Origin: UBA7683 sp964397855
GTDB lineage: Bacteria > Patescibacteriota > Saccharimonadia > Saccharimonadales > UBA7683
NCBI GenBank assembly: GCA_964397855.1
Contig: CAYNKQ010000004.1
Span: 1 to 58,440 of the forward strand
Length of the DNA stretch: 58,440 nt
Direction: 5' to 3'
The notes under the pieces were generated by a model. That model did no database searches. It worked only from the letters and a program-made list of their open reading frames with translations, and was not told the origin of the DNA. The translations under genes were made by a program, and so were the position numbers. Positions 33,589-41,897 of this stretch are shown in pieces (position 1 is the stretch's first letter; every line of letters starts with the position of its first letter).

Positions 33589-34346
33589 CAGGACTTCTCG
33601 GTAGACTGACCAGGCTCAGCGTCGCCAGGACCACCAGGGTCGTTCGACACCTTGATAAGCTCATCAATCCCCCTGTTGATCCACTTCTTCTCGCGATGAT
33701 AACGCCGATAACGACGCCCTGCAATAATAGCGGCACCTGCGGCCACAACCACTGCAAACACACCCAAACCTACTTGCGCCGATGGCACACCGTCTGATTC
33801 GGCCTTGGTCCACGCATTACCTTCAGAAGCAGTTGCTTCGTACAGCTCTTGCTGCACGGCTGATTCCGCATCTATAAGAACTTCCACTGCTGCATCAGGC
33901 GTTTCGGCATTTTGAATTCTTAAAATGTAAGGTTTTAGCACAGGATCACTTTGCGCAGCAACAAACTGGTCGTTAAGCTCTCGATTAGCAGCTGCCTCTT
34001 CAAGTGTTGGAAACACATAAGAATGGTCTTTGCCGTCAAATGTAAGTGTTTTGATATATGAAGGATCATTTCTAATCACAATTGCAGTATAGAACTGATC
34101 GAGAATGTCCAAATTAGATTCTGCATCTTCGACTGCCGTACTAAAGCTAGCGTCTATAGTGGGTTCGTGATCTGCATTTTGTGTCCGCAGACAAAGCACT
34201 ACCACATATCCACCCACAATGCCCGCAGTCAATGATCCGGGTACGAGCCTCTTTTCTGTAGTATCAAGCGTATGCCAAGTTCGTGCAATACGACCTTCGG
34301 TTTGAGCTTCTAATAACGCGTCTTCTGGTTTTGGCATAATAGACAA
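33588..34346 (-). CDS. Hypothetical protein with two membrane segments
   Basis: A 252-aa protein. One hydrophobic segment at about 35-53, an extracytoplasmic Ala/Glu-rich helical region (about 55-200) and a second span at about 205-222 followed by a basic stretch (RRYRRYHREKK) and an acidic Pro/Gly tail. The build suits a surface-exposed helical hairpin; no family recognised. The start is uncertain: TTG 34346 is only 4 nt from GGAGG, ATG 34337 is 13 nt away. Its stop overlaps the tilS start by one base. Confidence 0.65.
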   Translation of the reverse strand: MSIMPKPEDALLEAQTEGRIARTWHTLDTTEKRLVPGSLTAGIVGGYVVVLCLRTQNADHEPTIDASFSTAVEDAESNLDILDQFYTAIVIRNDPSYIKTLTFDGKDHSYVFPTLEEAAANRELNDQFVAAQSDPVLKPYILRIQNAETPDAAVEVLIDAESAVQQELYEATASEGNAWTKAESDGVPSAQVGLGVFAVVVAAGAAIIAGRRYRRYHREKKWINRGIDELIKVSNDPGGPGDAEPGQSTEKS

Positions 34347-34392
34347 TTATCCTCCGCTGCCTACAATGTCGCAAGCATAAGAAATAAAATCA

Positions 34393-34557
34393 TCAGCTGG
34401 TAGCTATTTTGAAGCCGATCCATATGCCAACGATACCGCCAACGAAGGCACCAAGTACGCTCCAGCCGCCAAAGCCGCTCGCACCAAATAATACGGGAAT
34501 ATATCCACCAACGGTTCCGCCGACCCCAGCCATTAAAGTAATGAAGCCTTTGTTCAT
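34393..34557 (-). CDS. Small glycine-rich membrane protein (54 aa), leaderless
   Basis: MNKGFITLMAGVGGTVGGYI begins a 54-residue protein with two Gly-rich hydrophobic segments (about 5-26 and 30-50), ending in KIATS and a TGA stop. It resembles small GlsB/YeaQ-like or glycine-zipper membrane proteins, but no family can be fixed. TATACT (34569-34564) ends 6 nt before the ATG and there is no Shine-Dalgarno. The gene occupies the otherwise empty interval between the 252-aa gene and the MFS transporter. Confidence 0.65.
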   Translation of the reverse strand: MNKGFITLMAGVGGTVGGYIPVLFGASGFGGWSVLGAFVGGIVGIWIGFKIATS

Positions 34558-34591
34558 ATTCTTAGTATAAGCTTCTTCTCATGAATTTAAT

Positions 34592-34614
34592 AGAAGGCTC
34601 TCGCAGAGCCTTCT
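34592..34614 (-). terminator. Terminator after the MFS gene
   Basis: A 10-bp perfect stem AGAAGGCTCT/AGAGCCTTCT with a 3-nt loop, followed on the minus strand by ATTAAATT rather than a long T run. Confidence 0.6.
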
Positions 34615-34632
34615 ATGCGACTAGATGCTTAT

Positions 34633-36225
34633 TTACGCAGCCTTAACTTCGTCCTCAAACAGACCCTCTTCTTCAATCACGTCTTCAGAAACATCTGGAA
34701 GCCACTTAAATGCAATGAATGAAGATGCCGCGATGATTACCGCACCAACTATCAACGAGAACCTGAAACCACTCATCCACGCAGTTTTGGCGGCATCGGA
34801 TATAGCCTTACCGGTACTACTGGGTAAGCTACTGGAAACTGCAAGCGCACCAGCCAATGAGTTCTCTGCAATTACTCGAGCAGTTTCAGGCAGCTTTGAA
34901 ACAGTACTCGCTATTTCAGAGGCATAGCGTGAAGCAAGCAAGCTTCCTAGAATCGCAACACCGAGCGAACCCCCAAGTTCACGCGTAGTATCGTTCATAG
35001 CCGAGCCCATACCAGCACGCGAGCGTGGTACGGCCGACATAAGAAGATCCGTAGTTGGCGACATTGAAAGCCCCATACCAAATGCCGCAATACACATTGC
35101 TACAAGTAATCGAATGTAGTCCGGAGTTGCTCCAAGGGTAGCCAATACAACAACACCCAGCGCAACGGTTAACATACCCGCTGAAACAACTTTCCTTTTG
35201 CCGAACTTTGTAACTAAGCGTGGTGATGCAATTGAGGCAATTACAATAGCAAACGACATTGGAAGCATTCTAACTGCGGCGTTCAGCGGTGTGTAGCCAT
35301 ACACGAGCTGCATAAGTTGACTCATGTTAAAGAACATACCCATAAGCGAGAAGAATACAAGAATCAGTACCAGTGAGCTAATACCAAATGCAGACTTCTT
35401 AAATAATCTGACATCAAGCATTGGGTGCTTAGCCCGAAGCTGCCACCATACAAATGCGCCCATTGCTACGAAACCGCCAGCAAGCGTTAGTAGTGTTTCT
35501 GAAGAAAGCCAGCCGTGTGTTGGAGCTTCAATAATTGCGTAAACAATTGCAACCAAACCAACTACTGAGAGGAGTGAACCCGGGATATCAAGCTTTGTAT
35601 GATTTGGATCGGCAGTACGTGGGATCAAGAATGCACCCAGAGCAAGCGTCACCAAAATAAGTGGGATATTGAGCAAGAAAACAGCGTGCCATGAATAGTG
35701 TTCGAGAACAAATCCAGAGAGCAACGGACCAAACGCTGTACCACCGCCGCTCACACCAGCCCAGAGTGCGACCGCTTTGGCTCGTTCTTTTGGTGGGAAT
35801 ACATTGGTTAGGATTGAGAGAGTGGCGGGCATGATCATTGCGCCAGCAAGACCCATCACCGCGCGAGCAGCTATCAGCTGGTTAGCCGTATCTACGCCAA
35901 ACGCAGAGTAAGCTGCGGCAGCCGCGAACAGGCCAAGTCCAAGCTGTAAAATTCCTTTACGGCCGAAACGGTCACCTAATGCACCAGCCATAAATAAGAA
36001 CCCGGCAAAGACCAGTGAATACGAATCAACCAGCCACTGCAGCTGGGCATTGGTCGCCTTAAGCTCTCGGCTCAGCGTTGGAAGTGCGACATTCAGTGAT
36101 GTATTACCAATCATCACAATAAGCAGTGACAGGCACAGTACTGCAAGAATCCACCAGCGTTTGTTATACACATCCTCTGGCACGCCTTCGTGCTTTTTAG
36201 TAAATACTTTTTTTAGAAACTCCAT
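34633..36225 (-). CDS. DHA2-family MFS multidrug efflux transporter (EmrB/QacA type)
   Basis: A 530-aa, 14-span major facilitator protein. Visible are the N-terminal SLLIVMIGNTSLNVALPTL, motif A GALGDRFGRKG (about 82-92), the motif C region SGGGTAFGPLLSGFVLE and the DHA2-specific WRWxF-like SWHAVFLLNIPLI. It exports drugs or lipophilic cations using the proton gradient. It starts 2 nt after a MarR regulator on the same strand (AAAGG upstream), so the pair forms a regulated operon. Substrate unknown. Confidence 0.93.
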   Translation of the reverse strand: MEFLKKVFTKKHEGVPEDVYNKRWWILAVLCLSLLIVMIGNTSLNVALPTLSRELKATNAQLQWLVDSYSLVFAGFLFMAGALGDRFGRKGILQLGLGLFAAAAAYSAFGVDTANQLIAARAVMGLAGAMIMPATLSILTNVFPPKERAKAVALWAGVSGGGTAFGPLLSGFVLEHYSWHAVFLLNIPLILVTLALGAFLIPRTADPNHTKLDIPGSLLSVVGLVAIVYAIIEAPTHGWLSSETLLTLAGGFVAMGAFVWWQLRAKHPMLDVRLFKKSAFGISSLVLILVFFSLMGMFFNMSQLMQLVYGYTPLNAAVRMLPMSFAIVIASIASPRLVTKFGKRKVVSAGMLTVALGVVVLATLGATPDYIRLLVAMCIAAFGMGLSMSPTTDLLMSAVPRSRAGMGSAMNDTTRELGGSLGVAILGSLLASRYASEIASTVSKLPETARVIAENSLAGALAVSSSLPSSTGKAISDAAKTAWMSGFRFSLIVGAVIIAASSFIAFKWLPDVSEDVIEEEGLFEDEVKAA

Positions 36226-36227
36226 TA

Positions 36228-36677
36228 TTAGCCTTTCTTTTCTTCTTTGTTGCTTTCAATCGCACCTGTCACTTTTTCCATCAGCTTAGTCATCGTTTTA
36301 AGTTCTTCGTCGCTTAAAACTTCAAGTACCTGTTTGGCCTTTTGTTGCTTTGAAGCGATCATTGCTGCACGGAATGCCTTGCCCTCAGAGGTTAAAGCAA
36401 GGTTTGTTATTCGCCTGTCTTTGTTATCAACAATGCGCTCGACGTACCCGAGTTTTACGAGTGGATCTATCAGCTGAGTAACCGCACCTGAGGTAATGCT
36501 CAGACGCTGCGCTAAGCTGCCAACACTAATCGAGCCTTCGTGATTGATAACCATAAACGCTTCAGTTTGACCCAGTGGCAATCGACAAATATCTGTAGAA
36601 TCTTGCTGAACAATACCTTTGCGCAGGCTCATAAAGCAAAACATAATTCGTTCAATATAGTCACGTCGTTCTTGCAT
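36228..36677 (-). CDS. MarR-family transcriptional regulator
   Basis: A 149-aa winged-helix regulator: PLGQTEAFMVINHEG, HTH SVGSLAQRLSITSGAVTQLIDPLVKLGYVER (about 52-82), the wing DNKDRRITNLALTSEGKAF and a C-terminal dimerisation helix. Dimers usually repress their own operon and release on ligand binding. It precedes the MFS gene. The promoter (36741-36713) is followed by a TTTAG-AAC-CTAAA palindrome at the expected start of transcription, a likely binding site. A GGA lies before the ATG. Confidence 0.92.
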   Translation of the reverse strand: MQERRDYIERIMFCFMSLRKGIVQQDSTDICRLPLGQTEAFMVINHEGSISVGSLAQRLSITSGAVTQLIDPLVKLGYVERIVDNKDRRITNLALTSEGKAFRAAMIASKQQKAKQVLEVLSDEELKTMTKLMEKVTGAIESNKEEKKG

Positions 36678-36697
36678 AAGAAATCCTTATTTATTAT

Positions 36698-36741
36698 TTT
36701 AGAACCTAAACTAATATACGACTCCCGAGAGAGTGTGTCAA
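36698..36741 (-). promoter_or_regulatory. Promoter and candidate MarR operator
   Basis: TTGACA (36741-36736), 17-nt spacer, TATATT (36718-36713). The palindrome TTTAG-GTT-CTAAA (minus strand, 36710-36698) sits at about +1 to +13. Confidence 0.75.
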
Positions 36742-36781
36742 GACTTATTTAGTTGTTGCAACCCTATTTAAGAGCCATCAA

Positions 36782-38890
36782 CTACTGCATGTATCGTCGC
36801 TTCAGGTATAGGGCTGAGATAAACGCCGAGAGAACTGCCAAGGACACGAACAGCGGGACAGCTTGTCCTGTGCCTGCTAACCCCTCTGCTTTTACCGCTA
36901 GTCCCACAGGATCTTTGATTGAGCCAGCTTCTGCGTCAAGATCAAGTTGTCCATTGTCTTGGATGGTGTACGTGAGCTTGAGGGCGGGTTGACCATTATA
37001 TTCTGTTTCAGTAATAGTAGCGTTTGGTACATCAAAGTAGGTGCCGTTAATAGAGTTATATTTTCGGGCAGTGACTTGACCGGGCTTGAGGTCGGTGACA
37101 AAGATAAGACTTACTTCATTGTCTTGAGATTCAGTATTAAAACAGAATTCTACAAGACCCAAAGGGTATTGATAAACATTATCTGGTTTAGTATTGGTAG
37201 ATTCTTTGAGGGTTGAACTACAAGTAAGTTCGGTACCTTCAGGGGTTTCCAGAAGAACAGGTTTATTAGTTTCAGAGTTTTGAAACGTGGCTTGATTAGG
37301 AGAACTAGCACTGGGGTTATAAACCGCACGCGCTGCGTTATTCCAACCTGTCAATTTACCATCTAGAAATTCATCAATGAAGTCATCGACACCCAGGCTC
37401 CATAGCTCTGGATTATATAAATCATAGATAGCTTTGTCGTCTTCAAACGAGTAACCAGGCTCAGCACCAACCGTAGCATAGGTATCTAACCCGGCAACTG
37501 GTGTTTGATTAGCCCTGAACGTCAACGTGATCACTTTTTGCTCACCAGGGGCCAACGACATTGCCGTTTCCTGGCTACAGCCAACTAGCCTATAGCTTCC
37601 GTCAATGTGATTCGGCAACATCATTTCTATAATTCCCGCGTCTTCTGGAAGAGGACTACAGTTAGACCCAGAGGCACCTTCAAAATCAAGCCATGCCGGG
37701 TATATACTTGCTGGGTATAGGCGTTTGCTCACCGCTGTATTACCTTCATTGGTTATAGTCAATTTATACTGTACGCTGTCGCCTGGCTTGATTTTACCTG
37801 TGTTGAGTAGTGTGTTAGATAAACTAATATCAGTAATCGCTACGAATCCTGGTGGGGGCATTTCTAGACGGCCAATTTTATTATCGTTAGATAGAGCGAG
37901 CCAGATGTTGTCATCGGAATCAAATGTAAACCCTCCTGACCAACCCTCACCATAGTCATATTCAGTAATAGCAGTGGTTTCAGGATCAAAAGCAGTGATA
38001 ACTTTGTCATTACTCCCGGTGAACCAGAGACGACCGTCGGGTCCCGCAATAATATTATCGGGCCATGAATACGTAGCTGTTGGAAGTGGATATTCGGTAA
38101 TCTCGCCCGTACTAGGATCAACTTTGGCAATTTTACCACTGTTATAATCGCTTTTGGTAAACCACAGGCTGCCGTCTAGTCCGGTAGTGATACTACCCGG
38201 GCGTGCATCATCATTCGGGGCAACGTATATAGTATGCTCCTCTGTTTCGGGGTTAAACTTGCCTACGGCATTCTCATCGCCCATTGTAAACCACAGGCTA
38301 CCGTCGGATCCGGTGGTAATACCTAGCAGACCCCAGCTGCCGTTATTGCTGTCCGCAACTTCGTATTCAGTGAACTCATGAGTATTAATATCAAATTTAT
38401 TAACATACTTTTTATACATCAATCCGTCTGCATCATGGCTTCTCTGTGATGTAAACCAGATATTGCCGTCAGGGCCAGAGGTAATGGCGTACACTGGTCC
38501 GACTGGTACTTCATACTCTGTAATGTTACCGGTATTTGGATCGATCTTTCCAATTTTGCCAGACCAGCCCTTAAACCAGAGATTCCCATCTGAGCCAGTG
38601 ATAATACTGTCTGGAGACATACTTCCGGTTGGAATGTCATATTCTGTAACACTTCCCGTACTTGGGTCGAGTTTACCAATTTTGTTACTAGAGGATTCTG
38701 GAAACCACACATTCCCGTCAGGACCAATGGTGACAGTACGTGGATATGAATCCTCGGTCGGGGTGTCATACCGAGTGACTTCACCTGGATATGCCTGGGC
38801 TAGCTGCGCTGGCACAAACGATACCACTAGCACCAAAGTAGCAACTATACCTGCCACGCTTTTGATATACTGTTTGATTTTTATACCCAT
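36782..38890 (-). CDS. Secreted Vgb-like beta-propeller surface protein with LAGTG anchor
   Basis: A 702-aa exported protein. Signal peptide (about 1-33, ending LAQAYP). Residues about 35-350 contain repeated propeller blades of the type GPDGNVWFxxxxxNKIGKLDPxTG, as in virginiamycin B lyase and streptogramin-lyase-like proteins. A CARDB/DUF11-like beta domain follows (ITDISLSNTLLNTGKIKPGD), then a region with the choice-of-anchor U pattern (YTIQDNGQLDLDAEAGSI). The C-terminus has GLAGTGQ, a membrane span and LKRRYMQ. Lyase activity is not implied; such propellers often bind surface ligands. Start at ATG 38890, after GGGAGAAGC. A scaffold gap lies 37 nt upstream of the start. Confidence 0.83.
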   Translation of the reverse strand: MGIKIKQYIKSVAGIVATLVLVVSFVPAQLAQAYPGEVTRYDTPTEDSYPRTVTIGPDGNVWFPESSSNKIGKLDPSTGSVTEYDIPTGSMSPDSIITGSDGNLWFKGWSGKIGKIDPNTGNITEYEVPVGPVYAITSGPDGNIWFTSQRSHDADGLMYKKYVNKFDINTHEFTEYEVADSNNGSWGLLGITTGSDGSLWFTMGDENAVGKFNPETEEHTIYVAPNDDARPGSITTGLDGSLWFTKSDYNSGKIAKVDPSTGEITEYPLPTATYSWPDNIIAGPDGRLWFTGSNDKVITAFDPETTAITEYDYGEGWSGGFTFDSDDNIWLALSNDNKIGRLEMPPPGFVAITDISLSNTLLNTGKIKPGDSVQYKLTITNEGNTAVSKRLYPASIYPAWLDFEGASGSNCSPLPEDAGIIEMMLPNHIDGSYRLVGCSQETAMSLAPGEQKVITLTFRANQTPVAGLDTYATVGAEPGYSFEDDKAIYDLYNPELWSLGVDDFIDEFLDGKLTGWNNAARAVYNPSASSPNQATFQNSETNKPVLLETPEGTELTCSSTLKESTNTKPDNVYQYPLGLVEFCFNTESQDNEVSLIFVTDLKPGQVTARKYNSINGTYFDVPNATITETEYNGQPALKLTYTIQDNGQLDLDAEAGSIKDPVGLAVKAEGLAGTGQAVPLFVSLAVLSAFISALYLKRRYMQ

Positions 38891-38927
38891 GCTTCTCCCA
38901 TATTTGTATGCACCCTTCCTACACAAA

Positions 38928-38937
38928 NNNNNNNNNN
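38928..38937. other. Scaffold gap (10 N)
   Basis: Ten N at the upstream side of the Vgb-like gene. The true length is unknown, so the promoter of that gene may be missing. Confidence 0.95.
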
Positions 38938-39033
38938 GATTTTAACAAGCTCCCCCGCTGCCGCACATGGGGGCACTAGAGCCCCGGGCCGCCCAACGTC
39001 ACCATAACCTTGGAGTACATTGATGTGGGTGAG
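38938..39033. other. GC-rich structured segment next to the gap, possible partial ncRNA
   Basis: No open frame. Much more GC-rich than its surroundings, with nested potential hairpins: CCCCC...GGGGG, GGGGC-ACTAGA-GCCCC and GGGCCGCCC. I could not match it to tmRNA, RNase P RNA or the conserved SRP apex motif. It runs from the gap to the 3' end of tatC. Confidence 0.35.
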
Positions 39034-39981
39034 TTAACGCGTGCTTCTTTGTGGGACGACTCTGAAATCAGAAATTAGGCCGGGTTCAGTTTTGGTATGC
39101 GGCTTTACGACAGAGTTAGCCGACGTTATGGCATCTTTTCTAATTGGGGTCTGTGCAACGTTTTTGGGTCGTACACCCACCTGACGTGAAGCGGTGATAC
39201 TCTCCGGTATCTTTGCCTTAAGTTGCGAGGAAGCTACGGGATTATGCACCGGCTTCGCGTGAACTTTTCTGTTTCGGGCAAAAGAACGTATCGCTATTAA
39301 CAGCACAGAACAGAGATACAGAAGAATAATAGGCCCAGCCATTAGCGTTTGGTTTACTGGATCTGGCGTTGGGGTAATAACCGCCGCAACAATAAAGCTC
39401 GCAAGTACCACGTAGCGAAGTGAACCTAGTAGTTTGAGCGGCGGCATTGGCTTAATTTTGTCTATTAATATGACAATAAGCGGCACTTGAAAGAGTGCCG
39501 CAAAACCCGCAATATAGGTCAGTACAAAGTTGAAGTATTCGTTGGCTGTAATGAGTGATTTTATGTTGCTGCTATCACCAAATCCAACCAGAAAGTGAAG
39601 TGCAGCTGGCAAGCTAATAAGATACGCAAATGCTATGCCAGCTGCTGCGAGTAGAAACGAAGCAACAATATATGCAACAAAGCTCCGCTTTGTTTTTAGC
39701 TTGATCAGTGGTCCAAAAAATGCAAAAACCTGATAGATTAACACCGGCAGCGCTATTACAAAACCAAACACTGTGCAAACTTTAATAATAAAGCTGAACG
39801 CACCACCTGGTGTTGTATAGTATAAACTTTCGTTGAGTGGTCGTTGGAGCCAAACTATCAACGTATCGTTAATGAAGTAGCCAAGAGTAGCACCGAGAAT
39901 AAGAAATAGGATCGTCCAAAAAAGCCGACCCCTAAGTTCTTGAACATGCTCAGCAAACGTCGCTTGCTGTGATGATTCCAT
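39034..39981 (-). CDS. tatC: Sec-independent protein translocase TatC with long C-terminal tail
   Basis: A 315-aa TatC. N-terminal FAEHVQELRGRLFWTI (9-24), six membrane segments, FAFFGPLIKLKTKRS loop, and the conserved VVLASFIVAAVITPTPDPVNQTLMAGPI with the Pro-rich periplasmic loop. It is the Tat signal receptor. Residues about 235-315 form a basic, Ser/Pro-rich extension not present in E. coli TatC (258 aa). It follows tatA by 18 nt on the same strand. The Tat pathway exports folded proteins. Confidence 0.95.
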   Translation of the reverse strand: MESSQQATFAEHVQELRGRLFWTILFLILGATLGYFINDTLIVWLQRPLNESLYYTTPGGAFSFIIKVCTVFGFVIALPVLIYQVFAFFGPLIKLKTKRSFVAYIVASFLLAAAGIAFAYLISLPAALHFLVGFGDSSNIKSLITANEYFNFVLTYIAGFAALFQVPLIVILIDKIKPMPPLKLLGSLRYVVLASFIVAAVITPTPDPVNQTLMAGPIILLYLCSVLLIAIRSFARNRKVHAKPVHNPVASSQLKAKIPESITASRQVGVRPKNVAQTPIRKDAITSANSVVKPHTKTEPGLISDFRVVPQRSTR

Positions 39982-39999
39982 GCTACCCCGCTTGTTCTA

Positions 40000-40194
40000 T
40001 TAAGACTTTTTACTGTCTTCGCTTGACGTCTTCTTTTCAGACGGCTTCTGCTTAGTGATGCCGTCAAATCCCTTTTGAAGCTCGCCAGCTGATTCACCAA
40101 GACTCTTAGCAAGCTTCGGAAGTTTAGTGCTTCCAAATAGTAGTAACAAGATAACAAGTATAATGATTAATTCTGGTAAACCCAATCCGAACAT
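40000..40194 (-). CDS. tatA: Sec-independent protein translocase TatA
   Basis: A 64-aa TatA: membrane helix LPELIIILVILLLLFGSTKL (about 6-25) with the FGSTKLPKLAKSLGES hinge and amphipathic helix, then a polar charged tail. It forms the Tat pore. AAGGAGG lies 4 nt before the ATG, and an extended -10 (TGGTATAAT) at 40228-40220 starts a short leader. First gene of a tatA-tatC operon. No separate TatB is seen, as in many Gram-positive-type systems. Confidence 0.95.
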   Translation of the reverse strand: MFGLGLPELIIILVILLLLFGSTKLPKLAKSLGESAGELQKGFDGITKQKPSEKKTSSEDSKKS

Positions 40195-40233
40195 AACGCC
40201 TCCTTAGTTGTTACCAATAATTATACCATAAAG

Positions 40234-40428
40234 CTAACGAGGGTTCTTAAAGCCACCGTATAAACTACCACCGTATCCTTTGCTGCTGGTTTGTGATTTT
40301 GGACTCATCTTGAGAGCTTTAAGTATGCTGCCAGCACCAAGCACCAACAGCAATGCTGAACCGATGTATTGCAAAAATTCTTTGCGATCCATCTGTTGCT
40401 GGAACAATGCGTCTATTTCTTGTTTCAT
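40234..40428 (-). CDS. Small membrane protein with a Tat-signal-like N-terminus (64 aa)
   Basis: A 64-aa protein with DRKEFLQYIG (14-23) in front of a hydrophobic segment (about 22-41) and a Gly/Tyr-rich polar C-terminus. The R-K-x-F-L pattern resembles a twin-arginine signal in its RK variant, and the gene lies directly upstream of tatA on the same strand. It could be a Tat substrate or a Tat accessory; it could equally be an unrelated small anchored protein. A TATAAT lies 10 nt before the ATG. Confidence 0.6.
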   Translation of the reverse strand: MKQEIDALFQQQMDRKEFLQYIGSALLLVLGAGSILKALKMSPKSQTSSKGYGGSLYGGFKNPR

Positions 40429-40505
40429 TATGAGATTAATTATACTTCTTTTGCTTAGTAACGTATAGTACTTATATACCTACTTCTTAAACGGAATTTA
40501 TACAT

Positions 40506-40787
40506 ATGAAGGTTACCAAAAAAGTAAAGAATCTGATCGTTAGTGTTGTTATTGCGACAGGAATTATATTCTCGTCTGGCACCGCGGTCTTAGCTCAACA
40601 GTCAAACTATTCTTGTGGTGCGTATGGAGCTAGTGGCTACTCAAACAATACGTGTTCTGATGGAAAATCAGAAAACGGTCTTTCAGGAACTGGCCAAGCT
40701 GCACTACCTTACGTTTTAGCAGGAGTTCTCTGTATAGCTGGTGGCGTAGGACTTTTTCTACTTTCTCGAAAGAGTAGAAAAAAGTAG
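40506..40787 (+). CDS. Small secreted protein with LSGTG sorting-type C-terminus
   Basis: A 93-aa protein. Signal peptide (about 1-30, ending VLA), a short mature region of about 30 residues with two Cys (SYSCGAYG... NNTCSDG-type), then GLSGTGQ, a hydrophobic span and SRKSRKK. Nearly the whole protein is export and anchor signal, leaving a mini surface peptide that could be disulfide-bonded. No strong ribosome binding site (GGAA 10 nt upstream). Convergent with the P1 peptidase, 11 nt apart. Confidence 0.75.
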   Translation: MKVTKKVKNLIVSVVIATGIIFSSGTAVLAQQSNYSCGAYGASGYSNNTCSDGKSENGLSGTGQAALPYVLAGVLCIAGGVGLFLLSRKSRKK

Positions 40788-40798
40788 GACTTCAGTCT

Positions 40799-41845
40799 TT
40801 AGTTATTAATGAACGTACTATAGTCACCTGCAGAAGGTATCACTCCTCCAAAGCCACCAAGGTAATCAATTGAGTGAGCTTCGTGACAGGCATTATAAAT
40901 ACTCTCCTGAATTGCCTTAGCAGCTGTACTACCAATTACATCAACGCTAAAAAATGGTAATTCTGGTGTCTCGCGCTGTTGCCCGTATTGATTAAGCGCG
41001 TTACTCATTTCTTCCGTAGAAAATACAAATACGGTGTCCCCATCAACAGACGTATGCACCGGATCTATAGCCCTCACCTGCCCGTGAGTTGCTAAATGCG
41101 CGACGCGTTCATAGTTCTCTCGAGTTTTGAGATCAACATTTATACCTACCACAGATATTGTCGTGTTCGGAGACTCAGACGTAACAAAATTAATGGTATC
41201 TTCAAACGTTTTAAACTTCTTGTGTTCGTCTCGATTACCGGCAAGAATAGTTCCGTCAGGATTCACTACATTACCAACTGCGTTCACAACGGAGAGCGCC
41301 GTGACTATAATGCCTCCGCCGAGATCAATCCTTGCAGACCCCACCCCAGCCTTCATACCGCCGCTCTTCATGCCTCTGTCTAGTCTCTGGAACTTTCCTA
41401 CGGATGTTCCTGTACCAGCGCCTACATTACCATTAACAACAGGGTCAACAGTGGCGTTCTCGTAGGCCTCTCCGCCATATTCGGGCCTATACTGCGCGGT
41501 AGTCACGCCTAGATCATAGACCACCGCACCACTAAGTCCAGGATTAAGCATTGCATTCGATTCCCTAAACCCTATTCCGTCACCCACCATCTTCTCGACA
41601 ATACTGGCAGCGGATGTTAATCCAGTTTGACTGCCGCCTGAGATGAATAAACCGTGGCGCCTAAAGTAACTCTTACCGTTTCTTAGCATTTCAGTATTAT
41701 ACGTAGCTGGACCTCCACCATACGATTTATATGCAACTGGATATGGCTTGTCAAACAGTATCACCGTGCAGCCAGTCAGCGCCTCTGGATGAGTTGAATG
41801 CCCGACTTTAATTCCACTGAGTGCCGTGAGGGTTCTATTGTTCAT
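40799..41845 (-). CDS. P1 family peptidase (DmpA/S58-type aminopeptidase)
   Basis: A 348-aa member of the DmpA-like family: LSGIKVGHSTHPEALTGCTV at the N-terminus, SGGSQTGLTSAASIVEKM, GVGSARIDLGGGIIVTALSVVNAVGNVVNPDGTILAG in the core and HTSVDGDTVFVFST near the C-terminus. These Ntn-type enzymes self-process and release N-terminal residues from peptides, some being beta-aminopeptidases. Extended -10 TGCTATTAT (41860-41852) ends 6 nt before the ATG, so the message is leaderless. Single gene. Substrate unknown. Confidence 0.88.
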   Translation of the reverse strand: MNNRTLTALSGIKVGHSTHPEALTGCTVILFDKPYPVAYKSYGGGPATYNTEMLRNGKSYFRRHGLFISGGSQTGLTSAASIVEKMVGDGIGFRESNAMLNPGLSGAVVYDLGVTTAQYRPEYGGEAYENATVDPVVNGNVGAGTGTSVGKFQRLDRGMKSGGMKAGVGSARIDLGGGIIVTALSVVNAVGNVVNPDGTILAGNRDEHKKFKTFEDTINFVTSESPNTTISVVGINVDLKTRENYERVAHLATHGQVRAIDPVHTSVDGDTVFVFSTEEMSNALNQYGQQRETPELPFFSVDVIGSTAAKAIQESIYNACHEAHSIDYLGGFGGVIPSAGDYSTFINN

Positions 41846-41897
41846 TCGTTAATAATAGCAGAGACGGATCGCAAGCGAGCAGATCTGATCTCAAGTG

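Noticed and set aside
38938..39033. SRP (4.5S/6S) RNA fragment
   Set aside because: Some strings look similar to the far end of large SRP RNA, but the invariant apex motif is absent and pairing could not be shown; kept only as an unassigned structured segment.
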